From Bacteroidaceae bacterium (GTDB taxonomy: Bacteria; Bacteroidota; Bacteroidia; Bacteroidales; Bacteroidaceae), in the NCBI GenBank assembly GCA_017469925.1, contig JAFUFK010000016.1, positions 248,001 to 312,000 on the forward strand: a stretch of 64,000 bases of DNA, read 5' to 3'. Below, piece after piece: positions 60,683 to 64,000 of the stretch (position 1 is the stretch's first letter; each line of letters begins with the position of its first letter). The translations under genes and the position numbers were made by a program. The notes under the pieces were generated by a model. It saw only the letters and a list, made by a program, of their open reading frames with translations. It searched no databases and had not been told where the DNA came from.

Positions 60683-61453
60683 ATGAGGAAACGGATTATA
60701 GATTTGAGAGTTACGTCAACGGAGTGCGTAGGGGCGGGATGTGTCTTACTGAGGTTACGGCCAGAGGAGGGTCACCTGCCCGAGTGCCGACCCGGACAGT
60801 TTGCCCAATTGAGGGTGGACGGCCCTGGCGTGTTCCTGCGCCGTCCGATTAGTATTCATGACGTCGAGGGTGACGAGATTTCGTTTCTCGTGCAAGTGGT
60901 GGGCGAGGGTACTCGCTGGTTGGCCGACCTCAAGGTCGGTGACCGTTTGAATGTCGTCATGCCTTTGGGAAATGGGTTCTCCATGCCTGCGAGCGAGGGA
61001 CGCGTGTTGCTCGTTGGTGGAGGCGTGGGCGTGGCTCCGTTGCTCTATCAGGGTAAGGCCTTGAAGGAGCAGGGTATCCCGTTTGCCTTCCTTTTGGGTG
61101 CCCGGACGAAGGACCTCCTTCTCAGGCTCGATGCCTTCCGCCAGCTTGGCGATGTGTATGTGACAACCGAGGACGGGAGTGAGGGCGAACGGGGATTCGT
61201 GACACAGCACTCTCAGTTGTCAGCGTCCGATGGTCGGTGGACAATGATTCAGACTTGCGGTCCGACGCCAATGATGCGGGCCGTAGCTCGATATGCCCAA
61301 GAACGGGGAATCCCTTGTGAGGTGTCGCTTGAGAACAAGATGGCCTGTGGCGTAGGGGCTTGCCTCTGCTGTGTGCAACAGACCACCGAGGGACACAAGT
61401 GTGTGTGCACGGACGGACCGGTGTTCGATGCCCAAATGATAATCGATAATTGA
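60683..61453 (+). CDS. pyrK: Dihydroorotate dehydrogenase electron-transfer subunit
   Basis: 256 aa. FAD-binding RRPISIHDV, nucleotide-binding [11 protein letters not shown] and the C-terminal 2Fe-2S cluster site [13 protein letters not shown] with the later VCTDGPVF. Passes electrons from the type 1B PyrD to NAD. Confidence 0.95.
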   Translation: MRKRIIDLRVTSTECVGAGCVLLRLRPEEGHLPECRPGQFAQLRVDGPGVFLRRPISIHDVEGDEISFLVQVVGEGTRWLADLKVGDRLNVVMPLGNGFSMPASEGRVLLVGGGVGVAPLLYQGKALKEQGIPFAFLLGARTKDLLLRLDAFRQLGDVYVTTEDGSEGERGFVTQHSQLSASDGRWTMIQTCGPTPMMRAVARYAQERGIPCEVSLENKMACGVGACLCCVQQTTEGHKCVCTDGPVFDAQMIIDN

Positions 61454-61460
61454 AAGGAAA

Positions 61461-62375
61461 ATGATGGCTGACTTAAGTGTAAATATTGGACAGTTAGCGT
61501 TGCGCAATCCCGTGATGACGGCCAGCGGAACGTTCGGCTATGGACTGGAGTTTCAGGATTTTGTGGATTTGAGCGAACTGGGTGGCATCGTGGTGAAGGG
61601 CACGACACTGCATCCTCGCGAGGGCAATCCCTATCCGCGTATGGCGGAGACGGCGAGCGGCATGCTCAATTGTGTGGGTCTGCAAAACAAGGGCGTCGAT
61701 TACTTCTGCGAGCACATCTATCCGCAAGCGAAGGACCTGCCGACGCGAGTCATCGTGAATGTGAGCGGAAGTGCCATCGAGGACTACGTGGAGACGGCCC
61801 GTCGTATTGACGAACTGGAGCGGATTCCTGCCATCGAACTGAATATCTCGTGCCCCAACGTCCGGCAGGGTGGTATGGCCTTCGGCGTAACTTGTGAAGG
61901 TGCTGCCAGCGTGACGAGAGCCGTGCGTAAGGCTTACGGGAAGACGCTCATCGTGAAACTGTCGCCCAACGTGACGGATATCGCTGAGATTGCTCGTGCC
62001 GTAGAGGCAGAGGGGGCCGACAGCGTCGCACTCATCAACACGCTGATGGGTATGGCCATCGACGCGGAGAAGCGTAAGCGCATACTCTCGATAGGCACGG
62101 GTGGACTATCGGGCCCCGCCGTGAAGCCCGTAGCCTTGAGGATGGTCTATCAGGTGGCCAAGGCCGTCAAGATTCCTGTAGTCGGGCTGGGAGGTATCAT
62201 GACGGCAACGGATGCCGTGGAGTTCCTCTTGGCAGGAGCTACCGCCGTAGAGATAGGTACGGCCAACTTCATCGACCCCAGTGTGACGGAAAAAGTAGTG
62301 CGAGGCATCGATGAATACCTCGCACGTCATGGTTTTTCCTCTGTCAAGGAGATTATCGGAGCACTGGAAGATTAG
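61461..62375 (+). CDS. pyrD: Dihydroorotate dehydrogenase, class 1B catalytic subunit
   Basis: 304 aa. [38 protein letters not shown] (active-site Cys of class 1B) and the C-terminal GTANFIDP. Oxidises dihydroorotate to orotate in pyrimidine synthesis. Located 7 bp after pyrK; its end overlaps convergent fprA by 4 bp. Confidence 0.96.
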   Translation: MMADLSVNIGQLALRNPVMTASGTFGYGLEFQDFVDLSELGGIVVKGTTLHPREGNPYPRMAETASGMLNCVGLQNKGVDYFCEHIYPQAKDLPTRVIVNVSGSAIEDYVETARRIDELERIPAIELNISCPNVRQGGMAFGVTCEGAASVTRAVRKAYGKTLIVKLSPNVTDIAEIARAVEAEGADSVALINTLMGMAIDAEKRKRILSIGTGGLSGPAVKPVALRMVYQVAKAVKIPVVGLGGIMTATDAVEFLLAGATAVEIGTANFIDPSVTEKVVRGIDEYLARHGFSSVKEIIGALED

Positions 62376-63559
62376 GCCAAAATGGCCTCGGCGAGAGCCT
62401 CCAACTGTGGGAGGTCGCTCTCCTTCATACGACTGCGAATGGTGACCATAGGTTCTACCACTTCGCAGTCTTTCATTTGTGCAATCATTTCCTTCATGAC
62501 CTTGCCGGCCGAGGGCGCCCACGAACCGTTCTCTACGAGGGCGAAGCGCCGGTGTTGGTAGTTCTTGATTTGCAGATGATAGAGGAAATCGTGCATCGGG
62601 GGGAATAGGCCTGCATCGTATGAAGCTGCCAACAGCACGAGCCTCCCGTAGCGGAAAGCATCCTCGATGGCCTCGGCCTGGTCGTCGCGAGTAAGGTCGG
62701 CGGTGGCGACCTTTGGGCACCCCTTTGCCTTAAGCATTTCTACGACTCTTTCGGCAACGGCCTTCGTGCCTCCGTGGATGCTGGCATAGGCCACGAACAC
62801 GCCTTCGGTTTCAGGTTCATACTTACTCCAGATGTCGTAGAGGCGAAGGGCCTCGGCCAGGTCGGTGCCCTTGAGCAAGGGACCATGCAGGGGGGCAATG
62901 GTGCGGATGTCGAGCGTGGCGGCCTTCTTCAGCACGTTCTGCACCTGCATACCGTACTTGCCCACGATGTTGAAGTAGTAGCGACGTGCCTCGCAAGCCC
63001 ACTCGCCCAGCGTGCCGTCGGCGTAATATTGTTCGTGGCAGAGCGCACCAAACTTGCCAAATCCGTCAGCGGCAAAGAGCACTCCCTCCGACTGCTCGTA
63101 ACTCATCAACACCTCAGGCCAGTGGACCATGGGGGCAGCAATGAACTGCAAGGTGTGACGGCCCAGGGAGAGGGTGTCGCCCTCCTTCACCACGAGCAGC
63201 CGGCCGTTGAGGTCGTCGGTGGGGAAGAAGTTGGGCAGCATCTTCGCGGCTGCGGCGGAGAGCACTATCTTGAGGTTGGGATATGTCGAGGCCACGTAAG
63301 CGATGTTGGCAGCGTGGTCGGGCTCCATGTGGTGAACAATGAGATAGTCTGGCGTGCGACCTTCGAGGGCCTCTGTCAGATTCTGGCACCATTTGGCGCT
63401 CTTGCGCTGGTCGGCGGTGTCCATAATGGCTACCTGCTCGTCGAGGACGAGATAACTATTGTAACTCATGCCTTCGGGCACGCGGTATTGGCTCTCAAAG
63501 AGATCGATGTCGAGATCATCGACACCGATGTAACGAATCGTTTCGGATATATTCATCAT
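62372..63559 (-). CDS. A-type flavoprotein (FprA-like diiron oxygen/NO reductase)
   Basis: 395 aa. Metallo-beta-lactamase-like diiron domain ([12 protein letters not shown], then [24 protein letters not shown]) fused to a C-terminal flavodoxin domain ([35 protein letters not shown]). Detoxifies oxygen or nitric oxide in anaerobes, usually with rubredoxin. It lies 2 bp after the small partner of the zeta-type gene. Confidence 0.93.
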   Translation of the reverse strand: MMNISETIRYIGVDDLDIDLFESQYRVPEGMSYNSYLVLDEQVAIMDTADQRKSAKWCQNLTEALEGRTPDYLIVHHMEPDHAANIAYVASTYPNLKIVLSAAAAKMLPNFFPTDDLNGRLLVVKEGDTLSLGRHTLQFIAAPMVHWPEVLMSYEQSEGVLFAADGFGKFGALCHEQYYADGTLGEWACEARRYYFNIVGKYGMQVQNVLKKAATLDIRTIAPLHGPLLKGTDLAEALRLYDIWSKYEPETEGVFVAYASIHGGTKAVAERVVEMLKAKGCPKVATADLTRDDQAEAIEDAFRYGRLVLLAASYDAGLFPPMHDFLYHLQIKNYQHRRFALVENGSWAPSAGKVMKEMIAQMKDCEVVEPMVTIRSRMKESDLPQLEALAEAILA

Positions 63560-63561
63560 CT

Positions 63562-63744
63562 TCAGAATTTGTTTATTTCTCGTGCAGCCACTTCACAGAC
63601 CACACCCCCTTGGCAAATCACGAACGAGAGGTCGTCGTGGAGTCCGCGGTCGAGCAGACGTCGCTGAGCCAGCAGAATGCCCTCGTCGATGCGCCTTTGC
63701 ATCACGGCCACATCGGGGCCTTCAGTTCTCTTCTTGCTGCTCAT
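63562..63744 (-). CDS. 60-aa partner of zeta-toxin-like gene
   Basis: Basic helical N-terminus (MSSKKRTEGPDVAVMQRRIDEGILLAQRRLLDRG) then a short beta segment (LSFVICQGGVVCEV). Starts inside the zeta-like gene (23-bp overlap, different frame). Genes of this size and pattern commonly follow COG4185-type genes in Bacteroidales. The role (antitoxin or accessory) is inference. Confidence 0.65.
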   Translation of the reverse strand: MSSKKRTEGPDVAVMQRRIDEGILLAQRRLLDRGLHDDLSFVICQGGVVCEVAAREINKF

Positions 63745-64000
63745 CTTGGTCTTGGTATTTGGTTCGTAGCTGCTCGAACTGTTCCTCGTCCAGCACCGTT
63801 GGCTCCTTGTCCTTCTCGCCAAAAGCAATGCGGTGGGTCGGAATGTTCGAATTGTCATAGAGTGCCCAGTAATCGACAATGGGCATATAGAGGTTGAAGA
63901 GGTTCTTGAGTCCTCCTTCGAATCGGCGATAGACCACGTCGGTCGGGATGTTGTGACCGCCCTGGCTCACGCGCTTTGCCACACGCTGTACGGCCTGCTC
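63722..64000 (-). CDS. Zeta-toxin-like ATPase, C-terminal part (cut by window end)
   Basis: Only the last about 92 residues are inside. RVSQGGHNIPTDVVYRRFEGGLKNLF and YDNSNIP match the C-terminal part of zeta-toxin-family/COG4185 P-loop kinases. Walker A lies beyond the window, so activity cannot be judged. The acidic tail is EEQFEQLRTKYQDQDEQQEEN. Confidence 0.7.
   Translation of the reverse strand, partial: EQAVQRVAKRVSQGGHNIPTDVVYRRFEGGLKNLFNLYMPIVDYWALYDNSNIPTHRIAFGEKDKEPTVLDEEQFEQLRTKYQDQDEQQEEN

Overview
The window looks like chromosome of a fairly GC-rich Prevotella or close relative (Bacteroidales). Four things point there. Nearly every promoter that can be recognised has the Bacteroidetes form (TTTG at -33, TAnnTTTG at -7) and no Shine-Dalgarno requirement is apparent. 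Type IX secretion cargo domains and Omp28-like proteins occur. Many families are typical of the order (DUF4230, DUF4293, DUF4298, DUF4738, M56/BlaI, GHL10, Bacteroidetes omega, BamD). Gene neighbourhoods such as bamD-rpoZ-DUF4293 and amn-holA are also typical. No rRNA, tRNA, IS transposase or CRISPR array was seen.

Layout. 1-3.4 kb: AT-richer accessory block with a frameshifted TPR/retropepsin-like gene, two unknown genes and a 120-bp interrupted inverted repeat. 3.4-6.3 kb: first uvrA. 6.6-13.9 kb: GHL10 glycosidase-like protein, two DUF4230 proteins, DUF2207 protein with lemA, then DUF418, MGMT-like, sodB and MBL hydrolase. 14.7-18.2 kb: suhB-led operon ending in a GNAT-DUF488 fusion and a probable dual-OB protein. 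18.3-20.9 kb: pgi, HAD phosphatase, flavodoxin-like protein. 21-26.9 kb: BlaI/M56 pair, Omp28-like exported protein, DUF4738, gpsA. 26.9-32.5 kb: lysS, metallophosphoesterase, slyD, aroC, esterase-like hydrolase. 32.5-43.3 kb: greA, DUF4298, second uvrA, T9SS type B protein, periplasmic binding-like protein, beta-barrel protein, DUF4293, rpoZ, bamD, uvrB. 43.3-57.8 kb: GH43, agmatine-to-putrescine genes, flavin reductase, msrA, Nif3-like/zinc-ribbon pair, orphan HsdR N-terminal protein, amn, holA, XRE regulator, GH130 with an MFS transporter, DUF6078. 58-64 kb: stand-alone RNA polymerase alpha-CTD-like protein, YjbQ, menA, CPBP protease, pyrK-pyrD, FprA and a zeta-toxin-like gene with a small partner, cut by the window end.

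Most genes are housekeeping: nucleotide excision repair (two UvrA, one UvrB), pyrimidine, menaquinone, chorismate and polyamine synthesis, outer-membrane assembly and transcription. The less ordinary material is mostly between or inside genes. Four intergenic arrays hold short palindromes on a strict 22- or 23-bp period; two share one palindrome and two have their own. Dispersed repeats appear to sit in frame inside both uvrA genes and the M56 gene. A DUF4298 gene reads into the antisense of a metallophosphoesterase relic. A GNAT gene is fused to an AT-rich DUF488/dual-OB module. One leader has two mutually exclusive hairpins next to the start codon. All family names rest on motif recognition by eye; no database search was run.
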